From: Lingula anatina
Lineage: Eukaryota > Brachiopoda > Lingulata > Lingulida > Lingulidae
NCBI RefSeq assembly: GCF_001039355.2
Contig: NW_019774681.1
Location: 1 to 64,000, forward strand
Direction of reading: 5' to 3'
DNA: 64,000 nt
Shown here: positions 23,455-38,300 of the stretch, piece by piece
Layout of the letters: each line of letters starts with the position of its first letter
Position numbering within the stretch: the stretch's first letter is position 1
Made by a program: the position numbers and the translations under genes
Notes under the pieces: model-generated
Database searches by the model: none
What the model saw: the letters and a program-made list of their open reading frames with translations, nothing else
What the model was told of the DNA's origin: nothing

Positions 23455-26400
23455 CTTGTTTTTAGGTGAGGGGAAATGACATTAAATACTTGGCACTAGT
23501 ATGAAATTCATAGTTTTTAAAACTGAGAAAGGATAATGTAACTTTCTTGGGCCCAAATATGAATGATAATTTATAGTGGTTAAGTCATTTGCAGTCATTT
23601 TCTATATATATTGTTCACTTCGGGGGTTAACAAGTTAAGACTGGATTATCAACTGGGTATTGAAGTCACTGGTGCTTGTGAAAATATCCGCCCCCCTGTA
23701 ATGCGATATAGCAAAGGCGTCTTTGGTGTTCAGCATTCTCTGTTGTGGGTGGAGATCTACTTAAGCATTAGTGATATCACATGGTTGATAACCCCTTATT
23801 TCTTCCGCAAATTTCAGAAGTGATCAAAATAGGCAAAAAGAGGCTGAAATGACGAGAAGGCATTCCCCTATAAAAATACTTTAATGCATGTGAGAAGTTA
23901 TTTTTTATTAAATGATGGTGTCACATTACTGAATATAGATTTTATGAAGTAAATTTTAGAAATATCTTTTGTAAAATATAGATTGAAGATCCTGTGAAGC
24001 TATCATAAAAAATGTGTGTATGGAAAATATTCTGCTGCATTGGAAGTCATATAACTGAACAAAAATCATTCTAACATTGAGAGAAGAGTTTCATTAGCTC
24101 TGTATGTATCAATTTAAATTATTGTTTTTCTTTTTATCAAGAGCTTATAAAATATTCTAAAGCATTCTAACATTGCTTGGACACTGACTGCCACAAATTA
24201 CTTTTTCTCTTGAAGATTCTTGGAACAAGCTTAACGTTAAGTTCTAATACACTTGCAGGGGAAATGACCTCACTTTACACAATATTAAAAGAAGATTGAA
24301 TCTAGGGCTTATGTACCAGCTTGGCTGAGCCACAGGTTAAAAAGAACCTGTGGAACCTTGTTAAATTTGCTTGGTATATATACACAGGCCTGGTATTTGT
24401 TGGGGTGGAATAGGGAGCATGGCATCCTATCTTCCTCATCAGGTTATCCCAGGATTGCTTAATCTAGATCATAAATAGCTGCTACACACAAGTGGGAAAG
24501 TCTTAAATGCGTCATTTGGTATGACGTTAGTGGCTTTATGTTCATTTGCACACACACACCAGGGCATCTTTTTGAGCTTGCTTTTTTTTTTCTTTTCACA
24601 GAGAGAATGATAGTTTTTGTTTATGAGAATATTATACATTTCCACTAGAATGGATGCAAATAAAAAATATATACATTTATTTTAACATAGGATGCTGTTT
24701 GAGGTTATAGCTCTAACCAAAAATCAATACTGCTTGGCTGGAAGAGTTTTGAGTCTGTACAATCATGCAGTGACCTATTAGAAGAGGGCAATAAAGGAAG
24801 TACAGTGTTGAGTGAAAGCTGGTAGTGATGAGTTTGATTCCTGTTAGTAAGGCATATACTGTAGGTCTTGAGCAACATAGAAATCCTGGCAAATTGAAAT
24901 TGTATACTCGCCTATGCAAGTAAGATTGAAATTTCAAGTCACATTTAATTTTGAATGATAAATAGATTGATCCCATGCTAAGAAAACCCTATCCAAATAA
25001 GCTTAAATTAATCTAGGGATGACAACAGCTTTTATTAACAATCTTGCTTATTGGGGATTTCAAAATTCTTTAAATTGTTAATTCTGTATCCACTTTGACA
25101 AACAATTTGATTTTTATTCCTAGTTTTTTAAATATGGTATCAGTTGACCCAGTTGAAATACATATTATTGGTAACTGATAGGACATAGCACAGTATATGT
25201 GCCTTGCTATCATCAAAGATGTTTTATAGAAATTTTAGTAAGCCTTTTTACTAGGTCTATTTCAGACCACTTAATATCGGAAAAGGTCACTTGATGCAGA
25301 ACTTCTCTTCCTACATTCACCAATTTGCTGTTCTATTACAGTATGATTCTATATTAAGTGAAGGCAAGGAAAAAGATCTATGGCCTCATTAGGGTACTTT
25401 TGCAAGTGAATTGCCACAAAATAAAAAAAAAAATACAAAGACTAAAATTGTGGGGAAACAAAATATATATATGCATTGTGTTGTGGAATTTATTGGTTAG
25501 TTGTGGGGAAAAATGTAAGATGTGGCAAAAATAGCACTATATCTGTAAAAATTATGTAGAAGTAGTGGCAATGCTCACAATCTGGATAATTGCTTGTGGT
25601 AGTTAGGGAGCCCTGTAGGGTGAGTGTTGCTACTGTATACATGTGACTTGCCAAAAAGAGCCAGCCTTTCAGTTCCAATTCTTCCTTCTTTTCACTCTTG
25701 TAGAGATTCACCTTGGGGTACTTCTTGTTTCAAGATTCTTTAATTGACAGCAATATCCCTCAATATCTTGCCTTATAATTTAAAACCCTTTGTTAAACAG
25801 TCTGATAGCCTTGTGCTTTCTATAAGTTAGACTTGTTGCAAACACATCTTCAAAGTAAGAAAATGATATGTTAACAAACCCTGCATATTAAATTTGTTTT
25901 GCTGCTGTAAGAAAAGTTAAAAAAAAAAACATCCTTACAGTAGATAGCTGAAGGGCAATAACAAGGTTCTTTGTTATTGACTGACTGGCTGATTAGTTAG
26001 GTAGAAGCAGTGTCTCTTAAGTTAATAACTTTCAAACCCACGCAAGATAATGCTCGGAATACAGCAGGCAAAACTGTCTCGAGGGTTTGGTTGATTGTGC
26101 ATGCTTGGATTACGTAAAATGATGATAAATAACATTGTTGTTCCCGGTTCTTCTACGAAGTAAGTAAATCAATATCTGAAGTTGAAACTTCCTGTTACAA
26201 ATGAATGGCATGGAATTATTTTTCAGGCTATCAAGAACTGACTAGATTCAGATGAAATGATCGCGAAATGTATGCATTATTTGCACAATGAGGGGTGCTG
26301 ATACTGACTTCTTTCTTTCTTTTTTTTTTCTTTTTCTTAGATCCTAGGTTGAAAATTGTCAGATATGAGTCTTGAAAAACATGCAAAAACCCAATTTTGC

Positions 26401-29400
26401 ACAGTACTTGTTAACTTGTCATTTTATCAGAGTTAAAAAAACATATATTTTGTTTAGATTTCCATTAATGATTACCATGGATAGCACCTATTTATAGGTG
26501 CTTCACGCAAAACATTTTATAATAAAATAAATTTTTTCTGGGGATCTCAATAATATCCACACACTAAAATACTAAATAGTCAGATTTTCAAATTAAAGAT
26601 ATCCTGAAAATAATTATTGTAGGCTAAGGAAGTGGTATCTAGTAATTCTCTTACATCTAAATTGAAAAACTGAAGACAGTGGAACTCTGTGTACTGTCCT
26701 CTTAACATGTACTTTAACAGCACTCTTGATATCTTTAAAGACAAAATTAACACCCATTTATAAAAGATGTGGCTCTCTATGGGCGCATTCCCATAGATTT
26801 TAGATCGATCCATCTCCGTGGAGAGTCTCACTAGATTACTGTCAGATAATCCGGCTTAAAAGTCCGTCCCGCCTACTACAAGGTAAGGGGGTAATTAACT
26901 TTTGTATCCGCTCGGCTGACAGCTATTTAGCGTGAACCCCCAGGGAGTTAGGTCGATCTAGTTGGATCGATCTAATCTCTGGGAGTGGGGTCTATGTGAA
27001 GAGTTGCCATTAGGTTGCAGAAGTTTGTGAAGTTTATTAATGTTTTGTATTGATAAATAAACAGAGATTTCTGCTTCATGACAATGTGGTTTATCCTCTG
27101 TCTTTTATAGACATTTCAAATAGTTGCAGTCTGTTTAGCATATTACAGTTAGATAAAGACCTGCATTTATATACCACACATACGTGACAAATGGCTTCTG
27201 TATATTTTATATGATGAATAGCTAAGTTTGGTTAGAATTGTATGCAGCCAAAGGTTGAAACAGTACAGATGAATTTTTAAGGAGATTTATAGATTGCTGA
27301 AAGATACTCATTGAACCTACCTCCTAGGTCTTCAGTTAGAGATTTATCAGTGGATGGATGGTTAATCCTCAGCTGATCTGTGTGACTAATTAGTAGTAGG
27401 TCACTGGAAAAGCGGTATCAGCAGTTACAGAGTTATCGGGAGTCAAATTAGTCATTCAGCAGGAATCATCAAGCTAATTATATGATGCTCAGTGTGGTTT
27501 TTCTAATAATTTGCCATAAAGCGGATTTTTTATAATTATTATTTTATTATTTTTTACATTTTTTTTACCTCTATTTTTTAAATGCATTTCCGAGCAAGTA
27601 ATCTGTTGCGACTAGAAATCTAAAACTAAAAGTATTAATTTATGGGTTTTTTCTGTTATTTCTGTAACCTTCTCAGTAGCTCCAGGTCTGCGGAGGGTCT
27701 GTAAACACGCAGGTCCCCAGACATTCCCCACCATGCTATAAATAGCTGGGCCAGTCAGGTGGTTTCCTGCCCACCTTGGGCTTCCATTACTGGCATATGG
27801 CCATGGACTTTGCCATTCAGAAGTAATGTGATCAACCACATGAGTTGCTCTTTGATTTTAAGCTACCAAATATTTGATAATCCTTTCAGCCTATTCATCA
27901 TATGCTCTCAATATTGGGTTATGAATGAATGCCACCTACGCATGTGGATAGCTTAATGTACATGCTTTTTAGCTGAAATCCTGTGACCTAAATACCAGGC
28001 ATTGCTGGCGTATTCAGCTTCAGGCCAGTCAAAAGTCAGCAGCTCTGAATTCTAGAGCAATTACACTGACTTTGTGAATGGTTTGGTGTGGGAATACTTT
28101 TCTAGGTCAGCTCACAGGCTGCCATGACAACTGAATTCAGGAATTTTGGCGCATAGCCGGCTGGAGCGGAAATACTGTACAAATGTAATGGTATGCTGGT
28201 GGCATTATTGCAGTGTTTTTCATGATAACCGCATCTCCTTCCTGTCAGCCGCCGATGTTGTGTCCATGGTGGATCTACAGACCTTGGGATAACCAGGTCC
28301 TGGATCTCTCAGTCAAAGGTAGTTTTGAGTAGTAGTGTTCAGTGGTGGTGGTGTTGGTGGTTTGTAGTGAATGAGGGTTGGAGTCTTTGTCTGGTTATAT
28401 TGCCAGTTCAAAGCTGTGATGTGCCTGCCATGTGGCAGAGAAGACTTAAGGGATATAGGATGTGTACCATAAGTACTTTACATCCTGATTCGGGTTTCAT
28501 TAGTTCTCTGCCTCAGACATTTTTTTTTTTTAGAAACTGTGACCTAGGGATCATTGGAGTAAACACTTCATAGGGAATGGAAATATTTGATGCTGCACCT
28601 TTCTTTCACCAACGCTTAACCTTGAGCCATATTAGCCATCTCCCGGTTAACCAGGTGATCTGCCTACTTACTATCAATGATGCATCTCGTGCTGTAACAT
28701 ATGTTTAAGAGAAGATTGTTCTGAAAATATGATAATGAGTCCTTTGATGGATCGGGATGGAAAAGATCATCTATTTTAATGGTTTGTTGGTGAAATGTTT
28801 CAGGGACATTTGATTTTTTGGAAACTGAAGTAATGTGCTGGTTTATTTTTTGTTGGCCTGCCCAGACAGGATGACGGCACACATTTGCGTATGGTTTACG
28901 TGAACACAGCATCTAAAAGAATAGGAGGAAAAGTACGCTTTCTTGATAATATTTTCAGGTCTGAAGGGAATTATTAACCATAAGAGCTGTTTTCGTTAAA
29001 TCTGTGGCTGGCGGATGTAGGCTCCATTAACCTGATTGATAAATAAATTATACAGGAAATGAGTATATTGACATAATTGACCCAGGGTTCTCCAGACTGG
29101 TTGCAGGTGTACTAAGCTCAATAGAGGCAGGCTAAAGAGTAATGATAATTATTAAAAAAAAAAAAAAAACATAAGAAACATGTAATATCGGTAGACACAT
29201 TATATTGTCTTTAGCCCAAATGGGTTGAAGAATTTGATGTTCTAGGGAAAAGGGTATTTTAGGAACCTAATCTGGCTTTTAAGTTAATGGTTAATTTTGA
29301 AAAGGGGATTTCTAGGTATAATTGAAATTTCCGGATATATTTATCAGCATGTTTTATGGTTAGATTTGTAATTGACATTAATATTAAATTACAGTGATCT

Positions 29401-30898
29401 AGTTCAAACGTATATTTAGGAAAAAATATTTGATATAAGGTGGAAGTAGTCCATATTTTGTTATTTAACCATTTAAATTGATGAAATCAAGATGATCATT
29501 GGATAATGAAGAAAACACATTTGCTGAAAGGTAAACAGAAAACTATAGCCGTATATATATGTGTATTGATGCCATTATTTATATTGATTATTTCCTTCCA
29601 TGCTGTATATTTGAATTATAATTTACTGTCATTTGTAATTTCTTTCTACTAATGTGTTCTGTCAATTTTTCTAATGCTGAGTAATGTGGATTATGCTGGT
29701 GTCCTTGAAATCTGGTGACACCTCTGAACTGTCTCGGCACGTAAAGGTTAACCTACAAAAAGGAACCTAAGGGCATTGAAAAAGGGTCCACAAGAAGAAA
29801 ATATAAAGTGGCTATTCTGATGCAGACTGTTTGTTTAAGGGGTGACAACTGCACAGAATGTCTCAAGAATTATAAATTGTTGGTTCACGGGGAGCACCCC
29901 AAATGAAGGGTTGTTGATTTGGATATATGAGTGTTTGCAACAGACTTGACATTTTTTTAGGGTGTAAAAGGCAGTGGAAAGTACTTATGGCTTAGTAACA
30001 GTTTTGTTCTGAATTTTTATTATTTATTTATTGCAGGTAACCATGGCAACCCAAAGCAGCATAACCCCCTCAATGCTCACAACCCCCACCCTGGAGAACA
30101 AGGCAGTAATGGGGGTGGAGACCCGCAGCTGGTCCCAGAGAAGCCCAGAGGAAAAGGACGCCCCTCCAAGTCTGGGGGGTCCCCGGGGAGAGGGGGCGTG
30201 CACTGCCAGGTGTGTCAAAAGGCATTCAACAACTCCAGTGCACTGGCTAAACACAAGCTAACTCACAGTGATGAGAGGAAATATGTCTGCCCTATCTGTT
30301 CCAAGGCCTTCAAGCGGCAGGACCACTTGTAAGTAGAACAGTACTCTCTCCCTTTTGCCGGATTTTTTTCCTGGTCAGGTCTACAGTGCACAGACTTTGA
30401 CCTTTACTTAATACACTATCGTTACACTGTAGAAGGTATATTGTTCATTTATTACAATTGCAATTGATACCAGCCTTGTAATGATATATTTTTGTATAGG
30501 GTTTCCTGAATTATTTTGTCTGTGCTGAGATAAGAAAGATTAGAGGGTTATATGAGGCGGTCTTATGACCAAAAATATACCCCATGTTACCTGAATCATA
30601 TCTGATTTCTGTGTAACATGATTTGGCACTGTCAGTTATTCATTGTGTTCAGGCAGGAATTAATACATAGCATGTGGAGCTAATGGCCTTACATTATGCA
30701 AATAAAAATGTAACAGTGAACTAGTTTTTGTACAATAATTAGGTTACAAAAGCAGTATGTTGTTTCTGTTAGTTCGAACCAGTTGTACTTAGGCAATCTT
30801 TAAATCGAGTGGTACATGTATGTAGCGTGTCATCTTTGCAGTCTCCACTTTGCTGGAGAAGATTTTTTGCTCAGCTCACATATTAAGTGTAATAAAAC

Positions 30899-30951
<53 letters not shown>

Positions 30952-31831
30952 TTGCTGAAATATATAAATTCTAATACTACTGCTATTTTAAAATTTAAAT
31001 ACTAAAACTGGTCCTTTCATGTTATTATGCAATAGCTGGAGAAGGGGGGTGTAACTCCCTCACACAAGTTGGTTTCCAGCAGTTTGGGGAGAATGCTACC
31101 TGGCTATGTACTAATCAAAACTAATCTAGTTAACTGACAAATATATACTGCTCTGCCTCAACTTGAAAAGGACTTAAGATTAATGAATGATATGTTTCTG
31201 ATTTTTTCCCAATACTCATTTATAATCAAAAGTGACCTGTTTTCTGTCATTTTAAGGAATGGTCATATGATGACACACAGGAGCAAGAAGCCTTATGAAT
31301 GCAAATTTGAAGGATGTGATAAAAGTTATTGCGACGCCCGTTCTTTGCGAAGGCATCTGGAAAATCACCATCAAGCGTCTCAAGACATGATCACAACCTC
31401 GACTGTGACTGCCATGACGGTTATTCCCCCTGTTGCCGAGCAGTCTGGACAGTTTCCTTCGGGCAGAACTGGAAACACGCAGGGAGGACAGTTTTTCCAG
31501 TTTGAACAGTCACAAGAAAATAGTGGCTCCCAGTGGCAGCAGAATTTGAATGTGAATCGTTGGCAGCGGCCGGGGGACAGATCCCCAGGGTATCTACAGC
31601 AGGTTAGCCCTATCAGCCCAGCCCCAGGTCAGGGCGGGGTGCCTACCAGCCCACTGCAGAGACAGGCAGCTGGTGTGTGGGGCTTTCCTAATCCACTGTA
31701 AGTGCACTGTTGTAGATCAGGTGTCTTGTTTGGTTAATGGGAAATCTAAGGGAGATGAATTCTGTGGTATTTGAATGTAAGTCATAGAGTGTTTTTGTGA
31801 TAGCTGTAAGATATCATTCCTTTTTAAATAT

Positions 31832-31886
<55 letters not shown>

Positions 31887-34800
31887 TTGTTTTATTATTT
31901 ATTGGAAGACACTAAAAGGTATCAGGGACTAAATTAACAAAATTAGTATGCATTATAAGGTATTTGTATACCCTATATGATTATAGTATAAAATTTGTGT
32001 TTTTAAACTCTATTCAGCAAAACATTTAGTATTTAATTCTTTATTATAATTCATAGTCAGTTTTTTCCAGGAATTTTTCCTTTTTGAATTTTATTCAAAA
32101 GTCATTTATGCATTTTTAGCACTTGAGTGTCTCAATATTAGTATGCAGGTGTTTTAAGTGGATTTTTATGTTAAATTAGGAGTGGCTTAGAATAAGATTA
32201 AAACTGAAGTAGGTTAGGATCAAACGTGCATGTAGGTTTCAAAAACAAACAAACGAAAAAAAAAAAAAAAACAGGATAATTTTTTCATTACACCTCAAGA
32301 TGACACAATGATTCAGCAAAATTTGCTTTTGAAAGCAGTTGTCTGTTCTGCTCATTCCACGCTCTAAAAGCCTGTCATGGTCAATTTAAACTGTGGATCA
32401 GATAATGATCAGACAGTTTTCTGTAGCATGACTAGGGTGTAAGTAAAAGAGAAGGAGAATTCCTTTGAACTGAGGGATGTACCTGAATATGCATGTAATG
32501 TTACTGAGTGCAGATCCATTTCCTGCGGTACTCGAGCACTGTCAATGCGATCTCTTGGATAAGGGGAGATCAGTTAGACCTTGTTACATTATTGTGAAGA
32601 AATTCGAGGTGTGCGGTTCTTCGCTGAATGGCTCTGATATTTGAATATGTCAGTTCGAAAAAAAAAAAAAAAGAAGGAAAATGTGAATAGCAGGAAGCGC
32701 AAGTTAGCAGATGCATGGCAGTTAATTTTGAAGAGGCGTTTGTCTCTTGGCAAATTAAATATTAGATATAAAAATAGGCCTGAAAATGTCCATTTATTAT
32801 TAAAGCTACAAATAATGGATGGATCTTGGTGAAACTCACTTTCAGTATTTTTTCCATAATGTCTCTGAGGGTGTTTTTAAGTGGTAATTCTATTTACTCC
32901 TCTTAGCAAAGCAGAAACTGTGTTTTAGGAAAAAGGGTGGCTGTCACATGACAGGCCAGACGTCATGCCTGTCTCCCAGCTCTAAGGGCCGGCATGAGTG
33001 CCCTGGTGACATTATTTTTAGTGCCCTGGTGACATTATTCATTCTCACCACAGCACCTGTCTCTCTCTCTCTCTCTTGGTTCAGGCCAGATTTTGGGTGG
33101 GATAAAAGCAGTTATGTGAGGATGTCATGCATCAGGAGTCTCCGCACATTCCTTACCCTTGACCCCCTGCCCCGCAGATATACTGAATATGCAAGTTAGA
33201 AGAGGGAAGCGTATGTATGTATATACAGAAGGAATGCATTTGGAGGATTTTGCAGGAAAGTGTTAACTGGTATTCTGGATGGAAACAGAGTTTCTTGTTG
33301 GCATTTTCTTCTTGGTGATAGAGTGCAAGGTTACTGGATGGTACCAGTATTAGAAAAAGCCACCCAGGGATTTGGTGCATTCTGTGCACTGCAGATTTGC
33401 TGACCTAGAAATATTTTAAGAGGCCTGGACTGTAATTGTCTAGACACAGAGAGATGACTACTTTGTGGCTGTTCCTTTTGACAGCAGGTTAGTTTTAACA
33501 AACCACACTCTAATTTGCATGTTTTGAACATCTTTTTGGCATTTTATTGCAAGGGAGACTCAAGTTGGTGTGATATAAATACTGATCCAGGATGTTTTTT
33601 TAAGACATTCATTGCTATATATCAGTACCCTATATGGTTGGATGTATGCCAACTGAGGTTGAGTTGCAAGGCAGACACCTGTATTTTAAGTCTGTGACTG
33701 CGCATGGTGCAGGAGGCATGTGGGTGTACATATAGCCAGCTATATAATGTGTCTAGTCTTTTTTCTCTTTTTTCTTGCTAACGAACAACCTGTTGCATGA
33801 CTTTCCCTTTTGAAATGTTACATGCAATAGCGTGTCAAGTAATTTTCTTGCCAATGAACAACCTGTTGCGTAACTGTCCCTTTTAAAATGTTAAATGCAG
33901 TGAAACATCTGAATAATTTATCGGATGTGATCGGGGTGGGTCGGCACTAGTTATGGCACTAATGTGCCGTTTAAGGCCTGCATTCACAGTTGCGCAAAAA
34001 CATTTTTATAAAAAAAAAATTGTGCATAAGAAGTTGAATCATTTCCTCTCACTGCTTTGTGTTTAATTGTATAATTTTTTGTCCTCAATCAGTGAGGTGT
34101 TTGGTGAAAAAAAGAAGAAATGGATTTTCATGGTTTGGGTATTGGAATATTTCTTGTACATAAAGCACACCTGGGCTCCTTGATGCCAGTCATTACATAT
34201 GCCTGGAATGAGGGGTATTTTGTCACTGATATCTAGGGTCTAATCTTACTTCTCATATTTATGAATGGCTGTTGGCAGCATGTTTTACCTTATTTTACCC
34301 AGGATCCTGTTACAATTCACATGTGACCAGTTTCTTCTGATTTTGTAATGACAAAAACATGCTGTTTTTTGGTCATCATTACGTGAGAGGATAATATGCT
34401 ATTATTATTATTATTTTATGCACTGTAGTTAGCTACAGATCAAACATAAGATTTGTGTCATCTTGGATTATTATTGATTGATTGATTTTGATGTTTTTTA
34501 AAATTTGTGACAAGATAATTTCAAAAGAAAAATAAATCAATATTTCAATAGTTAACAGTTAAAAGAATACAGAAGGGAAATGATACTCACTTTGAATTAC
34601 CTCCCCCCCCTTCACCTCTTTATTGATTAATTACTTTCTGTATTTGAAACCTAAATATTCGGGTACAAAGGGGTACAAACCCTCCATTCATGTAATAATT
34701 GATTAATAACCGTTAGGCTTTCTCCATCGACCTTTGAAGAATGCCTTTTCAAAGAGCCACAACAGCGGGCATTGTGAAATTGCCTAGTGTTCTAGTTGTA

Positions 34801-35294
34801 GGCTCCATATAGGATTCAGTGTTTTACCAGCCAAAGGAAAGAGGTGCTTTGGATTTGTCCTTGGATGATCACATTTATGTGTGCAGCACTAAGTTCTTGG
34901 AATATGTGATTGCTTACCCGCATACACTAATCATAAATCGAAGCATCTAAGTTATAATGACTGGCCACATTTATTTTCCCTCTGATTCTTCCGGGTCACC
35001 TTACACACATCTCTCATATACACAGAAGAGCATGCCCTGAAAATATCCTGCCACAAAAATTTTGTGGGTTTATATTTGCATTAAAGGTCCACACAGGAGT
35101 CTGTAGAAGAGCACCAAAACTTCAGTCATATAGTGTTGATGGTGTGTATTATGCCATTAGCATGCTTGCCAATAGTAATAGAGCAAAGATATTTATATGT
35201 CAAATATTTTTGAATTAATGGCAGGTGTGTTGAGTTTGCCTTGAGTTTACTCATGATTTTATGATTCTTGAATTTCTTGTATTGACAAGCCCAT

Positions 35295-35352
<58 letters not shown>

Positions 35353-38300
35353 TATAATGCATTGTCTGGTAAAAGGTTGAACCAAATCATTAGGTCTCAG
35401 TAATGTGCCATTTTGTTTATTTCAGTGTGGGCACTTCCATGCAAAAGAATGTGCAAAGTTATTAAAGGATTTTTAAACATAAATTCATGGTTATTAGTTA
35501 TGATAGATTCTCAGAACTTGAGAAGTTTGAATATTTTGACTCTTTTTGATGTCATTTTCAAGGCCACTAGTTCACAAGTTTTGGGTTTACAACTGCCCAG
35601 AGGAAATAGATCAATAATAATAATATTGTAGTGCATTTTGCTTTCATTGCCTTTGCTGGGGCTCTGTATTTTGAGATGTATAAGAAGATAACACCCTGCT
35701 CACGATCTGCAGTTTCTCATGAGACTGCTGATTGCATTTTCTGGGTTGCAGGACATAGAAACGGGAGGCATCTAGGTAAATCCAAACGTAACTTTAAGAT
35801 ATGCACATATTCAAACCAACTCTTTCTGTTCCAGGAATGAGCCCAAGCCAGTGGAATGCAGCATGTGCCATAGGCGTTTTAAGAACATCCCAGCACTAAA
35901 CGGCCACATGCGGCTCCATGGAGGATATTTTAAGAAAGTTAGCGTGAGTTTTGAAAAGAGAATTGTTTTGCCTTTGCACTTTGTTTCAAGAGAAATAATT
36001 GATTTTCATGTACAGTTTTAAAGATGATTATTGTGATGCACAGGAAGCGGCTTTAGGTTGGCAACCTGTATGCTAATTATCTACAACACTTATTGACATT
36101 TTTCTTTAACTAAAGGAAATAAAACTAGACATTAAAATCCTGCTGCAGTTTACTTTGAAGACAATTATAGTATTTGCACTGATACTTCACCAAAAACTGA
36201 TGAATCCACAATGTATCTTTCGCCATTATTGTTGAGCATTCAGAATTATTTATGAATAGATAGATAAAATAAACTGGGTATGCTTGAAGAAAAATAGCAG
36301 TCCCTTTAACATTTATTTAAAAATAACGCCATCCAAATGTTGTACTGCAGATATTCAATACATCCTCCCATTATGTATGACAGGTTCTCCAATTTTAAGT
36401 CAGTATTATCAATTTATTCAAGTTGACTGTGCACATTATTAAAATGAGCTCTGTTGCTGTATGTTTAAGTAATAACCCAGGCTTATGCATTCTCTAACTT
36501 GTCCTTGAGACACAGTTCTTAAAACAAAAACCAATTAGATTGCTACCATCCCATTGTGATTTGGTAGCTGTTCTTAAAGATAACACGCTAGAAGTGCAGA
36601 GAGGTAAACCATAGCATGTGGGCAGGTAATGAAAATAAGTGCACAAAGTGGGAGTTAGTTTCATTTCCCTAAGCAGGATATGTACATTTTAGGTGCTAGA
36701 TTTGAGCACGAACTTAGTTATCTGCTTTTGTGTACTAAAGTTTCTGGGCTCATTTGACATAAAACTTGTGATTAGAAGCTCTTTTCACAATTAAAAATTA
36801 TGCTTGAATTGAAAACCACCCGATCTAAAGGTATACTACTCATGTTTGGAAATGTCTCAAAATTATTTATATTTTCTACGTACATATGGTCTGCAAAGCC
36901 ACTGATCTCCCCCCTTTCCCCCCACCTTTATGACCTTGAAAATAATACCCCTCCCTGTCCCACATCCACACAACAAAAACAATGAATAAATAAATAGTGA
37001 AGTACGTGCTGACCATAATTTACTTATAAAATGTACAAGAAGACATGACGGTCTAATTAACTGTTTAGTTATAAAAAACTAAATTATTTAATTAGAAACC
37101 ATAGAAAACTTCCAATCCAAGTGCAGACACAGGTCGAGCAATGATTCTTGAGCAGGAGAAAATTGTTCTTTAAGGTTATATATTTAAACAAGCTGTTTGT
37201 GTTCTTTAATATAGTGGAAATTTCAAATAATTTGCAAAACTGAACTCTTTTTCCTTTGCACATAGGACTTGGAGAAAGATGAATCAAAGAAAGATAAAGA
37301 AGAGGGTAATAGCGAGTCCCAGCCTCCGGAGCTGACCCCACAGCCCCCGGCCAGTTCATCTGGTGCTGACAGTAATAGCAGCAACGCCAGTCTCACTGAA
37401 GCAAGGAACATGTCCCTAGCTCAACACTTACAGCAGCCAATACAACAACAGCAACAACAACAACAACATCAGCCAATACAGCAGCAGCAACAACATCAAC
37501 AGTTACAGCAACCGATGGGACCTCCCAAATTGGAACCTGCTATTTCTGTCAAATTAGAATCGAGTTTAGCAGTCAGTTCAAATCAGGGACAGCCGACAAA
37601 TTTTGTGTCGACGAGCCACATGACAGCTGGGCAGTTATCGGTGAAAAAAGTCAATGTTATGCCCCCTCCAAGCTCAGTTCATTTACCACTATCTGGGGGT
37701 TTCAGTATGTCTCAATCCCAAAGTTTAAACAGTGATGAAGGGTTATTGTCGAGTTTTGCTGGTGTAGCAGTTGGTAGAGAGTTAGGTATGGAACAAACAG
37801 GAGTTGGAGTAAAGCCGTCCAGTGCTAATACAAGGATTCCTTCAGCGTTTACTTTCACTGATGCTGACAGTGTTAAAACAAAGCAAAAGCTTTTACAGGC
37901 CTTACAAGAACCCTCATTTCGCCCTATTCAGCAGGAAAATTTGTTACGGCCAATGCAGGAAGTGAATGAGAGAAAAAGACACGCAAGTGCTGACCCAGAC
38001 AAATTTACTTCCCCGACCAGGAAAAATTCCTTAACGTCTCCAGGCAGCTTAGCCTATATGTTAACAAATTTTCAAAAAACTGGCAGCACTGTAAAATGTG
38101 AACTTGAAAAGAGAAGATCTCAGGAATTTTTTGATCAGGACGAAATGTTTGTGCGTCCTGAGCCCGTGCGATCTCGGAGTCGCCCGGACGAGCACAGTAT
38201 AGGGCGACCACGGAGTAGGACGGATGATCCATTCCATGCTAGAAAAGGGATTGAAGAGGGAATGGGGGTTTTCAGGAACCCAGGTGCCATGCACGGCAGT

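Larger units (their letters stand above)
19147..28248. other. Long first intron of the ELM2-SANT gene
   Basis: About 9.1 kb (10.9 kb to the next standard exon), AT-rich, with homopolymer G and A runs, a TTTA microsatellite at 23419-23454, degenerate repeats at 21.0-21.3 kb, a foldback element at 26775-26998 and a less AT-rich segment around 27.66-28.3 kb. The frame of the preceding exon happens to stay open to 19430, but that tail has intron composition. Confidence 0.75.
31698..35834. other. Intron of the ELM2-SANT gene
   Basis: A 4.1-kb intron with microsatellites, a 20-bp duplicated word (AGTGCCCTGGTGACATTATT at about 32997 and 33020) and the tandem repeat at 33771. No additional in-phase exon was recognised. 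Confidence 0.7.

Noticed and set aside
27612-27839. Minus-strand ORF of 75 codons in the intron
   Set aside because: No splice sites or family; better explained by the locally less AT-rich sequence opening a frame.
28249-28318. Interpretation as an ordinary cassette exon after 17520-19146
   Set aside because: In that phase it hits TAA at 28290 and shifts the frame; it fits only as an alternative 5' exon.
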